Assembly (NCBI RefSeq): GCF_000744775.1
Contig: NZ_JQMP01000004.1
Location: 434,001 to 498,000, forward strand
Origin: Thermorudis peleae
GTDB lineage: Bacteria; Chloroflexota; Chloroflexia; Thermomicrobiales; Thermomicrobiaceae
DNA length: 64,000 bases
Direction of reading: 5' to 3'
Shown one piece after another: positions 42,245-51,311 of the stretch. The notes beneath the pieces were generated by a model. It ran no database searches. It was given only the letters and a program-made list of their open reading frames with translations, and was not told where the DNA came from. The translations under genes and the position numbers were made by a program. Each line of letters begins with the position of its first letter. The stretch's first letter is position 1.

Positions 42245-42861
42245 GCTTGCCCTCCCTCCTGGCGTGATCCGACCAGTATGCGCTGGTGATAAGTCCGTGC
42301 GAGATCCAAGAAATTGGCCAGCAAGGCTTTGCCATGCTCGGTCAAGATCGACTCAGGGTGGAACTGGACGCCTTCAATGGGATACTGATGGTGGCGTATC
42401 CCCATGATCACTCCGTCATCACTGCGTGCCGAGACGCAGAGTTCAGCCGGCAGTGTCTCCGCCTCAACGACGAGCGAGTGATACCGGATTGCTGTGAACG
42501 GACTGGGAAGCCCAGTAAAGACACCCGAGCCATCGTGATAGACCTGTGACGTCTTGCCATGCATGAGGCTCGGGGCACGGACAACCCGTCCTCCAAAGGC
42601 TTCTGCAATGGCTTGATGGCCCAGACAAACGCCAAGCACCGGAATGTGGCCAGCAACAGCGCGGATGAGTGGCACCGAAATACCAGCTTCCCGTGGAGTG
42701 CAAGGGCCAGGAGAGATCACAATGCCATCTGGATGTAACCGGAGAACATCAGCAACATCAATCGCATCGTTGCGATAGACCGTGACTTCGGCTCCAAGTT
42801 CGACAAGATACTGGTAGAGGTTATAGGTAAAGGAGTCATAGTTATCGAGTAGGAGAATCAC
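42241..42861 (-). CDS. trpG: anthranilate synthase glutaminase subunit
   Basis: The 206-aa class I glutamine amidotransferase supplies ammonia to Trp[51 protein letters not shown] with the nucleophilic Cys, and [14 protein letters not shown] with catalytic His and Glu. It overlaps trpE and trpD by four bases each. Such subunits can also serve PabB, but no pabB is here. Confidence 0.97.
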   Translation of the reverse strand: MILLLDNYDSFTYNLYQYLVELGAEVTVYRNDAIDVADVLRLHPDGIVISPGPCTPREAGISVPLIRAVAGHIPVLGVCLGHQAIAEAFGGRVVRAPSLMHGKTSQVYHDGSGVFTGLPSPFTAIRYHSLVVEAETLPAELCVSARSDDGVIMGIRHHQYPIEGVQFHPESILTEHGKALLANFLDLARTYHQRILVGSRQEGGQA

Positions 42862-44477
42862 ACTTCACCACCTTCCCGCTGTACACGTTCCATCGCTTCG
42901 CCCAGTTCAAGCGCACGCACGATTGCGCGAAGCTTCTGCCAGGTCTCCTGGAATTCACGTTCAGGAACGCTGTCGGCAACGATACCTGCACCCGCTTGGA
43001 GGTATGCCTTTGCGTCACGCATCACAATCGTGCGGATAGTGATCGCGGCATCGAGATTGCCGGTAAAATCGACATAGCCAACAGCACCGGCATAGGGTCC
43101 ACGCCACTCTGGTTCAAGCTCCGCGATGACTTCCATGGCACGAATCTTTGGTGCTCCACTGACCGTCCCAGCTGGGAAGCACGCCCGCAGCGCATCAATC
43201 CCACTGAGGTCAGCGCGGAGTCTTCCGGTTACCTGACTGACCAGATGCATGACATGGCTATACCGCTCGATCTCCATCAGGCGTGGCACGCGAACCGTGC
43301 CTGGTTCGGAGACGCGCCCAATGTCATTCCGGCCGAGATCAACGAGCATAATGTGCTCAGCACGTTCCTTTTCGTCAGCGAGCAATTCACGTGCCAACGC
43401 CTCGTCTTCTTCAGGCGTCCTGCCACGGGGACGGGTGCCGGCAATCGGGTGCATCGACAGCTGGTCGCCATCAAGCCGAACGAGCATCTCAGGAGATGCA
43501 CCGATGAGCACATCACGATCAAACTGCAAGAAGAACATGTAGGGCGAAGGATTGATACGGCGAAGTGCCCGATAAATCGTGAACGGGTGAGCCCCAGTCT
43601 CAGTAGCAAGACGACGCGAAAGCACCACCTGGATGATATCCCCGGCAGCAATGTAGGCCTTTGCTTGTTCAACCATGGCTTCATACTGGGACTGATCGAG
43701 ATTAGCCTGCAAGCGCTCGAGTATGGGGATGGAAGACAACGGATGGGTGCTGACCGGCACGATTGGCGGTTTTTGAAGCCGCTCGACGATCTGCTCGACC
43801 CGTGCGACTGCTGCGTCATATTCGCGGCCAGCAACACGCGGATCATCGATGACTGCATGGGCAACGACCGTCATCGTTCGTTCGATGTGATCAACAATCA
43901 CCATACTGGTCACGAGTTGGAAACACGCGTCGGGGAAGGCAAGTGGGTCCTGGGGAGCCGTTGGGATACGCTCGAAATAGCGCACTGCTTCATAGCTTAC
44001 ATAGCCGACCGCCCCACCAAGAAAGCGCGGCAACCCGGGCAACACTGCTGGACGCAAGGGCGCCAGGAGCGACTGAAGTAGCGTTAATGGATCAGTAAAA
44101 GGCCGCTGCTCTACGTGGGCTGCTCCTCCGTAATAATCTAGCCCTCCTGCGCGGTGATGAAGTCCAGAGCTATCGCCCAACGACGCGAACCATTGCACTG
44201 TCGCAAGACCATCGCGGCAGGTGAGCACCGCCGCAGGATCGGTGCCAATGAAGGAATAGCGCGCAAGCCGCTCGCCACCCTCAACACTTTCCAGCAAGAA
44301 GCCATACCGCCCTTGTGCGACTTTCAAGAAAACGGAGACGGGCGTTTCCAGATCCGCGTTCAAGACCCGATAGACGGGGATAACGGTGTAGCCAGCGTGA
44401 GCCAGTCGAATCACCTCGTCACGGCTCGGTTGGTATTGCTCGGTACGAGAGAAAGAAGGTGCGAATCCTACGACCAT
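42858..44477 (-). CDS. trpE: anthranilate synthase component I
   Basis: TrpE converts chorismate and ammonia to anthranilate. The 539-aa product has [15 protein letters not shown], the chorismate-binding domain with [83 protein letters not shown] and [18 protein letters not shown]. The S-type feedback site is not resolved here. ATG 44477 has GTGGAGC upstream; TTG 44501 lies within the T-box terminator distance and is unlikely. First gene of the trp operon. Confidence 0.97.
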   Translation of the reverse strand: MVVGFAPSFSRTEQYQPSRDEVIRLAHAGYTVIPVYRVLNADLETPVSVFLKVAQGRYGFLLESVEGGERLARYSFIGTDPAAVLTCRDGLATVQWFASLGDSSGLHHRAGGLDYYGGAAHVEQRPFTDPLTLLQSLLAPLRPAVLPGLPRFLGGAVGYVSYEAVRYFERIPTAPQDPLAFPDACFQLVTSMVIVDHIERTMTVVAHAVIDDPRVAGREYDAAVARVEQIVERLQKPPIVPVSTHPLSSIPILERLQANLDQSQYEAMVEQAKAYIAAGDIIQVVLSRRLATETGAHPFTIYRALRRINPSPYMFFLQFDRDVLIGASPEMLVRLDGDQLSMHPIAGTRPRGRTPEEDEALARELLADEKERAEHIMLVDLGRNDIGRVSEPGTVRVPRLMEIERYSHVMHLVSQVTGRLRADLSGIDALRACFPAGTVSGAPKIRAMEVIAELEPEWRGPYAGAVGYVDFTGNLDAAITIRTIVMRDAKAYLQAGAGIVADSVPEREFQETWQKLRAIVRALELGEAMERVQREGGEV

Positions 44478-44802
44478 GGCCCCGCTCCACTTTTGCTCCA
44501 ATACAAATTGCCCTCCGTCCCATCAGGGACGGAGGGCACATCGCCTTCCGCGGTACCACCCTGGTTGGGCGCAGCTCACGCGTACGCCCCACCTCTGCGA
44601 GTACGGGATCACAGCGTGATCCGATACCCCGCTCCCAGATAACGGTGGAGTCTCCGGCACCTCCTACTTGCACAAGGCGTTCGGGGTGCAGCTCCCGAGT
44701 CCATTCCGCGAAATCGCCAGCGCTGGCTTGCACCATCCGCCAGCTCTCTGAGCCGCGACCCTTCGCGTACTTGCCCCGTTCGCAGCCATTACCCTCTTTT
44801 GC
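44478..44802 (-). ncRNA. tRNA-Trp-sensing T-box riboswitch leader of the trp operon
   Basis: On the minus strand the leader contains AGGGTGGTACCGCGG (44548-44562), the T-box sequence, and an extended stem I with AGTA (E loop), GATGGTGCAAGCC, and the specifier-loop block GGAATGGACTC, whose TGG codon maps to 44701-44703. UGG is the Trp codon, matching the downstream trpE. Uncharged tRNA-Trp would pair with TGGT of the T-box and stop the terminator at 44510-44537 from forming. The leader is about 320 bases, normal for a full T-box. Confidence 0.93.
44510..44537 (-). terminator. T-box terminator hairpin upstream of trpE
   Basis: GCCCTCCGTCCC (44510-44521) and GGGACGGAGGGC (44526-44537) form a perfect 12-bp stem with a four-base loop, followed on the minus strand by AATTTGTATT. 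It competes with the T-box antiterminator. Confidence 0.9.
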
Positions 44803-44808
44803 TTTAGC

Positions 44809-44837
44809 ACTGTAGCATCGACATGGAGCCTTGTCAA
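44809..44837 (-). promoter_or_regulatory. trp operon promoter
   Basis: On the minus strand TTGACA (complement of 44832-44837) is followed after 17 bases by TACAGT (complement of 44809-44814). It lies just after the coiled-coil gene and drives the T-box leader, with a start near 44802. Confidence 0.85.
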
Positions 44838-44855
44838 GATGCGACGCTCAGCTTA

Positions 44856-45347
44856 TTACTCTGTGATCCGCTCTTTGATGTGTTGGACACGACCAAGGCT
44901 CTCCTGGAGCACTTCCTCGACGCGAGAGAGGAGATCAACAGCATAGAGATCAACTTCGCTGCGAGCACGGCGGGCTTGTTCTTTGGCCTGGCGCAGCATC
45001 TCCTCGCAGCGCGCCTTAGCTTCGTTCACAATGCCTTGCTCACTCAGAATATATTGGGCGCGCTCCTGGGCTGTTGCGAGAATCTTTTGTGCTTCCATCT
45101 GGGCATCGAGGATAATTTTCTGCCGCTCTTGTAAAACCCGTCGAGCCTGGCGGATTTCCCGAGGCAGCGCGCGACGAAGCTGTTCAAGCAAGGCAAGGGC
45201 TTCCGCTTCTTCGATCATCACGCGGCTGGTGAGCGGCACCCGGGATCCACGCACCATGAGCTCTTCAAGCCGATCGATCAGTTCATTGAGGTCAACCGGC
45301 GGCTCCGCTACGGAATATCCCCGTTGCTGTTCATCCACGATGGCCAT
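44856..45347 (-). CDS. coiled-coil protein (DivIVA / ATP synthase b-like)
   Basis: The product (163 aa from ATG 45347) is almost wholly helical, with a long coiled coil from about residue 60 to 140 (RQARRVLQERQKIILDAQMEAQ, CEEMLRQAKEQARRARSEV). The N-terminus is acidic and lacks a transmembrane helix, so it is not a true F0 b subunit. Similar genes beside coaD in Chloroflexota are annotated variously; function unknown. It directly follows coaD by one base and the upstream TTG/ATG frame to 45431 is part of the coaD gene. Confidence 0.75.
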   Translation of the reverse strand: MAIVDEQQRGYSVAEPPVDLNELIDRLEELMVRGSRVPLTSRVMIEEAEALALLEQLRRALPREIRQARRVLQERQKIILDAQMEAQKILATAQERAQYILSEQGIVNEAKARCEEMLRQAKEQARRARSEVDLYAVDLLSRVEEVLQESLGRVQHIKERITE

Positions 45348-45348
45348 C

Positions 45349-45861
45349 CTATCGACGCTCCACCCGCAGCTGACTGAACTTCTCAGCAAGCGCTTGCGCA
45401 ACGTGCGGTGGCACAAACGCTGTGATATCACCGCCCAGCATCGCCACCTCTTTGATCATGCTCGAGCTAATAAACGAGTGCTGGGCACTCGTCATGAGGC
45501 AGACGACATCAACATCTGGTGCAAGATGACGATTCATATGCGCGAGCTGAAATTCATACTCAAAGTCGGACACAGCTCGCAGCCCTCGGACAATCGTCTG
45601 CGCCCCAACCGCACGGGCATAGTCTACGGTCAAGCCAGTGAAGACGTCAACGCGAACATTTTCCACACCGGCAAGTGCTTGCCGGGCCATGGCACACCGC
45701 TCTTCAGCGCTAAACAACGGGTGCTTGCCCGCTCCATCGTGTCCTGCATAGACCCCAATGACAACGAAGTCGAACAATCGCGCCGCACGTAATGCAACAT
45801 CGACATGGCCATTCGTAATCGGATCGAAGGTGCCCGGATAGAGGGCAATATGCTGGATCAC
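45349..45861 (-). CDS. coaD: phosphopantetheine adenylyltransferase
   Basis: CoaD makes dephospho-CoA from ATP and 4'-phosphopantetheine. The 170-aa product shows ALYPGTFDPITNGHVDVALRAA with the TxGH motif reading TNGH, GLRAVSDFEYEFQLAHMN and FISSSMIKEVAMLGGDI with the ISSS/T signature. It overlaps rsmD by four bases. Confidence 0.97.
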   Translation of the reverse strand: MIQHIALYPGTFDPITNGHVDVALRAARLFDFVVIGVYAGHDGAGKHPLFSAEERCAMARQALAGVENVRVDVFTGLTVDYARAVGAQTIVRGLRAVSDFEYEFQLAHMNRHLAPDVDVVCLMTSAQHSFISSSMIKEVAMLGGDITAFVPPHVAQALAEKFSQLRVERR

Positions 45862-46433
45862 GTTTCCACCGCCTCTGAATCCTCACTTGCTTCAAGTTGG
45901 TAAATTGCCACACAACTATCCCCGTGACAACGATCGCGTAATTGTCGCCAACCAGCATGAAACGGTGGGAGGAGAAGACGCGGCGAATGGCCAAGAATTA
46001 AGACGGTCCCTGGCTGAACAGCCGCTGAGCGGGCAAGCAGAGCCATAGTCTCAAGGATGGTTGGATCAGCATAGGGAGGGTCCATAATGACGCAATCGTA
46101 CGGTTCACGCACGCGTGCAAGAAAGGAGCGGACCGGCATGCAATGCACTGCTGCGCGATCCCGAAAGCCCGTGTTTTCCAGATTCTGTCGGATGACCGTA
46201 CAGGCCGCTGAACTCATATCGACAAAATCGACCCACTGTGCACCACGTGATAGTGCTTCGATACCGATGGCCCCACTGCCGGCATAGAGATCGAGCACGC
46301 GACGCGGCCGAATCTGCAGCGAGGCAAGCATTGAAAAGAGCGCCTCACGAATCTTGTCAGCCATTGGACGTGTGCGCATGCCACGTGGTGCTTTCAGGTG
46401 TCGGCCACGTGCCACGCCTCCAATTACCCGCAC
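45858..46433 (-). CDS. rsmD: 16S rRNA (guanine966-N2)-methyltransferase
   Basis: The 191-aa SAM-dependent enzyme has RVIGGVARGRHLKAPRGMRTRP, VLDLYAGSGAIGIEALSRGA (SAM site) and DCVIMDPPYADPT, the DPPY catalytic motif. It modifies 30S rRNA. rsmD-coaD adjacency is a very common bacterial arrangement. Confidence 0.96.
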   Translation of the reverse strand: MRVIGGVARGRHLKAPRGMRTRPMADKIREALFSMLASLQIRPRRVLDLYAGSGAIGIEALSRGAQWVDFVDMSSAACTVIRQNLENTGFRDRAAVHCMPVRSFLARVREPYDCVIMDPPYADPTILETMALLARSAAVQPGTVLILGHSPRLLLPPFHAGWRQLRDRCHGDSCVAIYQLEASEDSEAVET

Positions 46434-46448
46434 GGCCGTGCCTCCGCG

Positions 46449-47309
46449 TTATTGGCGAGGAATACGACCACCCGACAGTTCCACGTCGTGACGGGGATAT
46501 GAGCCAAACAACTTGAGCTCGGCTGCTTTTGCGGCGACACGCTCAAGCGCCGCGGCCACCGGAGGATCAAGCCGGTGACCTTCAATATCGACCAAGAAGT
46601 AGTAGTCACCAAGCACCGACTTCATCGGACGACTTTCAACCTTGGTCATTTGAATCTGCGCAACCGCTAGCTCGCTCAGCACATCGACGAGCGCTCCAGG
46701 CACATTGCGTTTCACCGTAAAGCAAAATGAGGTGCGATCATGCCCAGTGGGCGGAGCATCCTCGGGTGCCAACACAACAAACCGTGTCACGTTGCCATGA
46801 TGATCCTGAATATCGCGCGCGAGGACGGCAGCGCCATAGAGCTCAGCGGCACGCAACGTCCCAATCGCGGCATATGTGCCATCTTCTCGCTGCATGACAT
46901 CAGCAACCGCAGCAGCAGTGCTCAGTGCAGCAACCTGCTGCGCTTGCGGGAGGCAGCGCTCGAGAAATCGTCGGCATTGGGCAAGCGCTTGTGGATGTGA
47001 GACAACAACACGGATCTGGTCAAGACTTGTCCCAGGGCGGACGAGAAGGAAGTGCCGAACCGGCAGGATCAACTCAGCGCAGATTTTTAAGTCCGTATCA
47101 TGGATGAGCAGGTCAACCGTCGTGCTCACCGTGCCCTCAAGCGAGTTCTCGATTGGCAGAATCGCACGATCGGCAAGCCCTGTCTCAACAGCAGAAACGA
47201 GTGCGGGAATTGACCCCAGTGGCAAGACGTCTGCACCATCACGCGACGCAACGGCCAAAGCCGCTTCTTCACTGAATGTCCCTGGCGGACCTAAATAGGC
47301 GAGTCGCAC
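46449..47309 (-). CDS. pheA: prephenate dehydratase
   Basis: The 286-aa product converts prephenate to phenylpyruvate for Phe synthesis. The dehydratase domain (about 1-180) has LAYLGPPGTFSEEAALAVA, ILPIENSLEGTVSTTVDLL and AAIGTLRAAELYGAAVLA. The ACT domain (about 195-275) has PGALVDVLSELAVAQIQMTKVESRP, whose GAL and ESRP motifs form the Phe allosteric site. GTG 47309 was preferred since GAGAGGAG precedes it; a longer frame goes to 47369. No fused chorismate mutase: that role is met by aroH. Confidence 0.95.
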   Translation of the reverse strand: MRLAYLGPPGTFSEEAALAVASRDGADVLPLGSIPALVSAVETGLADRAILPIENSLEGTVSTTVDLLIHDTDLKICAELILPVRHFLLVRPGTSLDQIRVVVSHPQALAQCRRFLERCLPQAQQVAALSTAAAVADVMQREDGTYAAIGTLRAAELYGAAVLARDIQDHHGNVTRFVVLAPEDAPPTGHDRTSFCFTVKRNVPGALVDVLSELAVAQIQMTKVESRPMKSVLGDYYFLVDIEGHRLDPPVAAALERVAAKAAELKLFGSYPRHDVELSGGRIPRQ

Positions 47310-47372
47310 GCGCTGCTCCTCTCGCTGCCCCCAATGAGTATATGCTGACAATGTGACAAACGTTGGCAACGA

Positions 47373-48563
47373 CTAGTCGAAGAAATCCGCGTCTTCAGGG
47401 CGAAGATACTGGCGCGCTGCGTCAACATTGAATTCGACGCCGAGGCCGGGACGATCCCAAACTTCGATAAAACCGTCGCGCACAATCGGCTGCGGCAACC
47501 CCTCGATAATGTCGTACCACCATTCAGGTCGTGCGACCGGATACTCAAACGCGATATAGTTCTGCGGCAGCGTCGCGGCCACCTGCACCAGTGCCGCCAA
47601 ACCGATCAAGCCGTCGAAGATGCCATGCGGGGCAATCTGGATTCCATGGAGATCAGCATACTCAGCAATCCACTTCAATTCAGCAATGCCACCAACATCT
47701 GCTGGATCGGGACCAATCACACGCACGGCATGTGTTTCAATTAACTGCATGAAATTTTGGCGCAGATAGATCTGCTCGCCTGTATGCGTTGGCGTCATCG
47801 TTTGCGTTGTTACTTCTCGATAGAGCTCAGCTAATACGTAGGGCGTGTAGTCGCCAGTGATGAGGTCCTCGAGCCAGAGAATGTTGTAGGGCTCGACAGC
47901 CCGAGCAAAGCGGATTGCATCAGGCACCGTCCAACCGGGGCCACAATCGAGAGCAAGCCCCACCTCATCACCAAGCACCGACTTCATCGCCTCAACACAC
48001 GCGACAAGATGCTTCAACCCACGCTCCGTCAGCGGGCCGCGGTTGAGATAGGGTGATCCGGTTACGTCTTCGCCGTAGCGCGAGCCGGGAAGATGCTGCA
48101 GCATTGGACCATGGTACCCAATAGCCTGCTTGATGATGGTGAATCCTTCCGGGGCAGCTTTCATCTTGGCCATATTCTCGGCGAAGTCCTCAGGTTGATA
48201 GCCACGTAAGGGAAACCGCACGCCGCCGTTATACACCCGCACACGGTCTCGAACTTTGCCACCAAGGAGCTTATAGACAGGCAGACCAGCAGCTTTGCCC
48301 GCAACATCCCACAGCGCCATTTCAATAGCGCTGACAGCACTGCCCCACGGCTTAAACGCACCGAGGCGACGAATCTTGCGAATGACGCGCTCGACATTCG
48401 TGGGGTCCTCGCCGAGGAGATAATCACGGAAGAAAAGGACCTGCGGCTTCAGGTACGGCTTTGTCGATTCAATCTGCCCGTAGCCACTTACCCCTTCATC
48501 TGTCACGATCCGTACCACCGGGCTTTGACCGATTACTGCACACTTGAGATCAACAATGCGCAT
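47373..48563 (-). CDS. enolase-superfamily dehydratase (mandelate racemase/MLE family)
   Basis: The 396-aa product has the capping domain and a barrel with metal ligands in LALDCG, LWLEDLI and HTGEQIY, and the catalytic His in IQIAPHGIFDG. Conserved PDPADVGGIAELKWIAEYAD follows. This layout is that of sugar-acid dehydratases such as galactonate or gluconate dehydratase; the exact substrate is unknown. ATG 48563 has GGGGAG upstream. Nothing nearby is a sugar-acid pathway gene. Confidence 0.88.
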   Translation of the reverse strand: MRIVDLKCAVIGQSPVVRIVTDEGVSGYGQIESTKPYLKPQVLFFRDYLLGEDPTNVERVIRKIRRLGAFKPWGSAVSAIEMALWDVAGKAAGLPVYKLLGGKVRDRVRVYNGGVRFPLRGYQPEDFAENMAKMKAAPEGFTIIKQAIGYHGPMLQHLPGSRYGEDVTGSPYLNRGPLTERGLKHLVACVEAMKSVLGDEVGLALDCGPGWTVPDAIRFARAVEPYNILWLEDLITGDYTPYVLAELYREVTTQTMTPTHTGEQIYLRQNFMQLIETHAVRVIGPDPADVGGIAELKWIAEYADLHGIQIAPHGIFDGLIGLAALVQVAATLPQNYIAFEYPVARPEWWYDIIEGLPQPIVRDGFIEVWDRPGLGVEFNVDAARQYLRPEDADFFD

Positions 48564-48638
48564 CTTTCTCCCCTTTTCACTCACTGCACCTCGGCGCTCA
48601 TTGTATGCGATTGGTGGAGTGAATGAGTCATCCTATCA

Positions 48639-48920
48639 CTATCGTGATGGTCGGCGTCGAGGGTCCGTGTGAGCAAGCAGTTCGGCTAATGGATAGGTGC
48701 GGCCACAACCCGGGCACACGAGGAAAAGATATGTTCCGGTGTCACGAGGAGGCACGAGGGGATAAAAACGACGGCGCCGCCAGACTGCAAGCACGTGACC
48801 ACAAGAGCAAGTCACGCGGCGGCCACGCAGCCGTTCCAGCGGAAATGGAAGCGAAATGCATTCAGTAGTTGAGCGAGAAGAGTCTTGCTCTGGCAATTGC
48901 TGACCTTCAGGAGTGTTCAT
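48639..48920 (-). CDS. small zinc-ribbon-like protein
   Basis: The 93-aa product has two cysteine knuckles, VTCSCGHVLAVW and LVCPGCGRTYPL, consistent with a zinc ribbon. The rest is charged and unassigned. A GGAGG lies just before the ATG. It is unrecognised beyond this fold; it may be a translation or nucleic-acid accessory protein. Length and codon pattern support a real gene. Confidence 0.62.
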   Translation of the reverse strand: MNTPEGQQLPEQDSSRSTTECISLPFPLERLRGRRVTCSCGHVLAVWRRRRFYPLVPPRDTGTYLFLVCPGCGRTYPLAELLAHTDPRRRPSR

Positions 48921-48973
48921 TCATCCTCCAGCTTTTCCTGAAATGCTGCGAACGCACGAGGTATACTTAGATC

Positions 48974-49594
48974 ATGAAGCGGCGAGAGGCACGACAGCAA
49001 CCACACGAACAAGAGGAAACGTGGCGGGTTTTTGCCGCAATTCCTTTGCCTTCTCCAGTTCATCACCGCATCGCTGAAGCCATTGCGTTTCTACAGCGTC
49101 GTGGCTGGCGAGCAAAGTGGGTCGATCCATACAACAGCCATATCACCGTAAAGTTTTATGGCAATGTACCAGTTGCACAACTGCCTGCACTCCAGGACGC
49201 CCTTGCGGCAAGCAGCCAAGCAAGCCAACCCTTCACTCTTCAGGTAGCAGGTGCCGGTATTTTCCCATCCTTGCGCCAACCGCGCGTTATCTGGCTCGGC
49301 CTTATCGGCGATCTCGCTCCCTTAACAGTGCTGCACGAACGGATCGAAGCAGCCAGTGTTGCGCTCGGCTATCAAGCCGAACACCGTCCGTTCCAGCCAC
49401 ATATTACGCTGGCCCGGTTGCGACCTGACGATACGATTCCGCCACGCGGTATCGAAGCAGCGCTCCACGAGCTTGGCGCGCTGCCACCAGTGGTGTTGCC
49501 GGTAACAACGTTAACGCTTTACCGCAGCGTTCTACGACCAAGCGGCCCAGTTTATACTGAACTCTATCAGTTCCCGCTTGGAGGCAGCACGTGA
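48974..49594 (+). CDS. thpR: RNA 2',3'-cyclic phosphodiesterase (2H family)
   Basis: The 206-aa product has the two His-x-Thr/Ser motifs of 2H phosphoesterases: NSHITVKFYGNV (about residue 56) and FQPHITLARLRPD. It hydrolyses 2',3'-cyclic phosphate ends, formerly called 2'-5' RNA ligase. The N-terminus WRVFAAIPLPSPVHHRIAEAI is typical. It overlaps the next gene by four bases. Confidence 0.93.
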   Translation: MKRREARQQPHEQEETWRVFAAIPLPSPVHHRIAEAIAFLQRRGWRAKWVDPYNSHITVKFYGNVPVAQLPALQDALAASSQASQPFTLQVAGAGIFPSLRQPRVIWLGLIGDLAPLTVLHERIEAASVALGYQAEHRPFQPHITLARLRPDDTIPPRGIEAALHELGALPPVVLPVTTLTLYRSVLRPSGPVYTELYQFPLGGST

Positions 49595-50082
49595 TCATTG
49601 CGGTCTGTGGGCCGCACGAAGCAACACCTGATGAACTTCAACTTGCCGAGCAGGTCGGAGAACTGCTTGCTCGTGCTGGGCATGTCGTCGTGTGCGGCGG
49701 CCGCGGCGGTGTGATGGAAGCAGTCTGCCGTGGCGCCAAACGTGCCGGTGGAATCACGCTCGGTATCCTCCCGGGAGTTGACCCAACGCAGGCAAATCCG
49801 TGGGTTGACTATCCGATCTGCACTGGCATCGGGGAAGCTCGAAACCTGGCAGTGGTCGCAACCGGGCAAGCCGTCATCGCGATCGGCGGAGGCCTTGGTA
49901 CGCTCTCCGAAATTGCCTTCGCGTTAAAGCTGGGCCGACCAGTTGTCTTGCTTGCAAGCTGGGATCTTGATCACCACCAGCTGCATCGGAGCGTACACCA
50001 GGCCCATCTCTCCTACGCAACAAGCCCAGAGGAAGCGGTCGCGTTTGCCTGTGCTTCTTCGCAGCCAGCCCCGCCTACGTAG
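49591..50082 (+). CDS. SLOG/LOG-like nucleotide-binding protein (TIGR00725 type)
   Basis: The 163-aa Rossmann-like product has VVCGGRGGVMEAVCRGAKRAGG, GILPGVDPTQANPWVDYP, ARNLAVVATGQAVIAIGGGLGTLSEIAFAL, resembling the PGGxGTxxE motif of LOG and TIGR00725 proteins but with GGGLGTLSE. Family members bind nucleotides or hydrolyse cytokinin-like nucleotides. The GTG start overlaps thpR as GTGA. Confidence 0.88.
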   Translation: MIIAVCGPHEATPDELQLAEQVGELLARAGHVVVCGGRGGVMEAVCRGAKRAGGITLGILPGVDPTQANPWVDYPICTGIGEARNLAVVATGQAVIAIGGGLGTLSEIAFALKLGRPVVLLASWDLDHHQLHRSVHQAHLSYATSPEEAVAFACASSQPAPPT

Positions 50083-50189
50083 CCCTTATTCCATCACAAT
50101 CGTTTTGATTCACATCGATGTACCGCAGGCGCGGTACACTTGCACGATGTGTGCAAGATCGCCGCAACTTCGCACACGTGAGGGAGACC

Positions 50190-51278
50190 ATGACGAAGAC
50201 TGTAAGTGTGCTTGACAAACTCCAGGAACTTGAACAGCGCTATATCGAGCTTGAGCACCTGCTTGCCGACCCCGAGGTCGTCACTGATCCACAGCGGCTT
50301 GCCCAGCTTGGCCGCGAGCGGGCCGAGCTTGAGGAAATTGTCAGCGTTTATCGCGAGCTCCGTCGCGTTGACGAACAGATTGCAGAAGCGGAGCAACTGC
50401 TCGATGGCTCTGATCCCGAACTTGCAGAACTTGCAGCTGACGAGCTTCCGCGGCTCAAAGAACTGCGCGAGCAGCTCTATCAAGATCTCCGTAAGCGCCT
50501 CGTCCCGAAAGACCCGAACGACGAAAAGGATGTCATTGTCGAGATCCGCGCTGGCACTGGCGGAGAAGAAGCCGCCCTCTTCGCTGCCGATCTCTTCCGT
50601 ATGTATACCCGCTACGCCGAACGCCAAGGCTGGAAAACTGAAGTGCTCTCAAGCAACCCAACCGAACTCGGCGGATTCAAAGAAATCATCTTCGAAGTAC
50701 GTGGCAAAGGCGCCTATAGTCACCTGAAACATGAGAGTGGCGTGCACCGTGTCCAACGCATCCCGATTACCGAATCAGGAGGGCGTATCCACACCTCGAC
50801 AGCGACCGTCGCTGTCCTGCCAGAAGCCGAAGAAGTCGATGTCCAGATCAATGAAGACGACCTCCGTATCGAAGTGTTCCGGTCGAGCGGCCACGGTGGG
50901 CAGAGCGTCAACACAACCGACTCAGCTGTCCGGATTACCCATCTCCCGACCGGCATTGTTGTCACGTGTCAAGATGAGCGATCGCAACTCAAGAATCGCG
51001 CACGAGCAATGGCCGTCTTGCGCGCTCGCCTCTATGATCTCGAGCGCCGCAAACTGGAAGAAGAACGCACCGGAATGCGCCGCGCACAGGTGGGCACTGG
51101 CGAACGGGCGGAAAAGATTCGGACCTACAACTTCCCGCAGGATCGCGTCACCGACCATCGGCTGAAGCTTAGCGTAAGCAACTTGCCGGCCGTGCTCGAT
51201 GGCGAACTTGATCAATTCATTAGCGAACTTCAAGCATTAGAGCAGGCTGAGCGCTTGCGCGAGGCAGGTATCAGCTAA
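50190..51278 (+). CDS. prfA: peptide chain release factor 1
   Basis: RF1 terminates translation at UAA/UAG. The 362-aa product has the GGQ motif in [23 protein letters not shown] (about residue 230), and [18 protein letters not shown]. PxT-type codon-reading region PAT-equivalent is not clearly marked by eye. ATG 50190 follows GGGAG; longer frame from 50118 is not conserved. prmC follows, which methylates the GGQ Gln. Confidence 0.96.
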   Translation: MTKTVSVLDKLQELEQRYIELEHLLADPEVVTDPQRLAQLGRERAELEEIVSVYRELRRVDEQIAEAEQLLDGSDPELAELAADELPRLKELREQLYQDLRKRLVPKDPNDEKDVIVEIRAGTGGEEAALFAADLFRMYTRYAERQGWKTEVLSSNPTELGGFKEIIFEVRGKGAYSHLKHESGVHRVQRIPITESGGRIHTSTATVAVLPEAEEVDVQINEDDLRIEVFRSSGHGGQSVNTTDSAVRITHLPTGIVVTCQDERSQLKNRARAMAVLRARLYDLERRKLEEERTGMRRAQVGTGERAEKIRTYNFPQDRVTDHRLKLSVSNLPAVLDGELDQFISELQALEQAERLREAGIS

Positions 51279-51311
51279 TTACTGACGAGCCGGGCGTGTG
51301 TTTTGCATACA

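Noticed and set aside
42996-44081. 361-aa plus-strand frame opposite trpE
   Set aside because: Antisense shadow of trpE, without start signals or similarity.
45348-45431. N-terminal extension of the coiled-coil protein
   Set aside because: These bases encode the end of coaD in another frame; ATG 45347 starts the conserved helix-rich protein.
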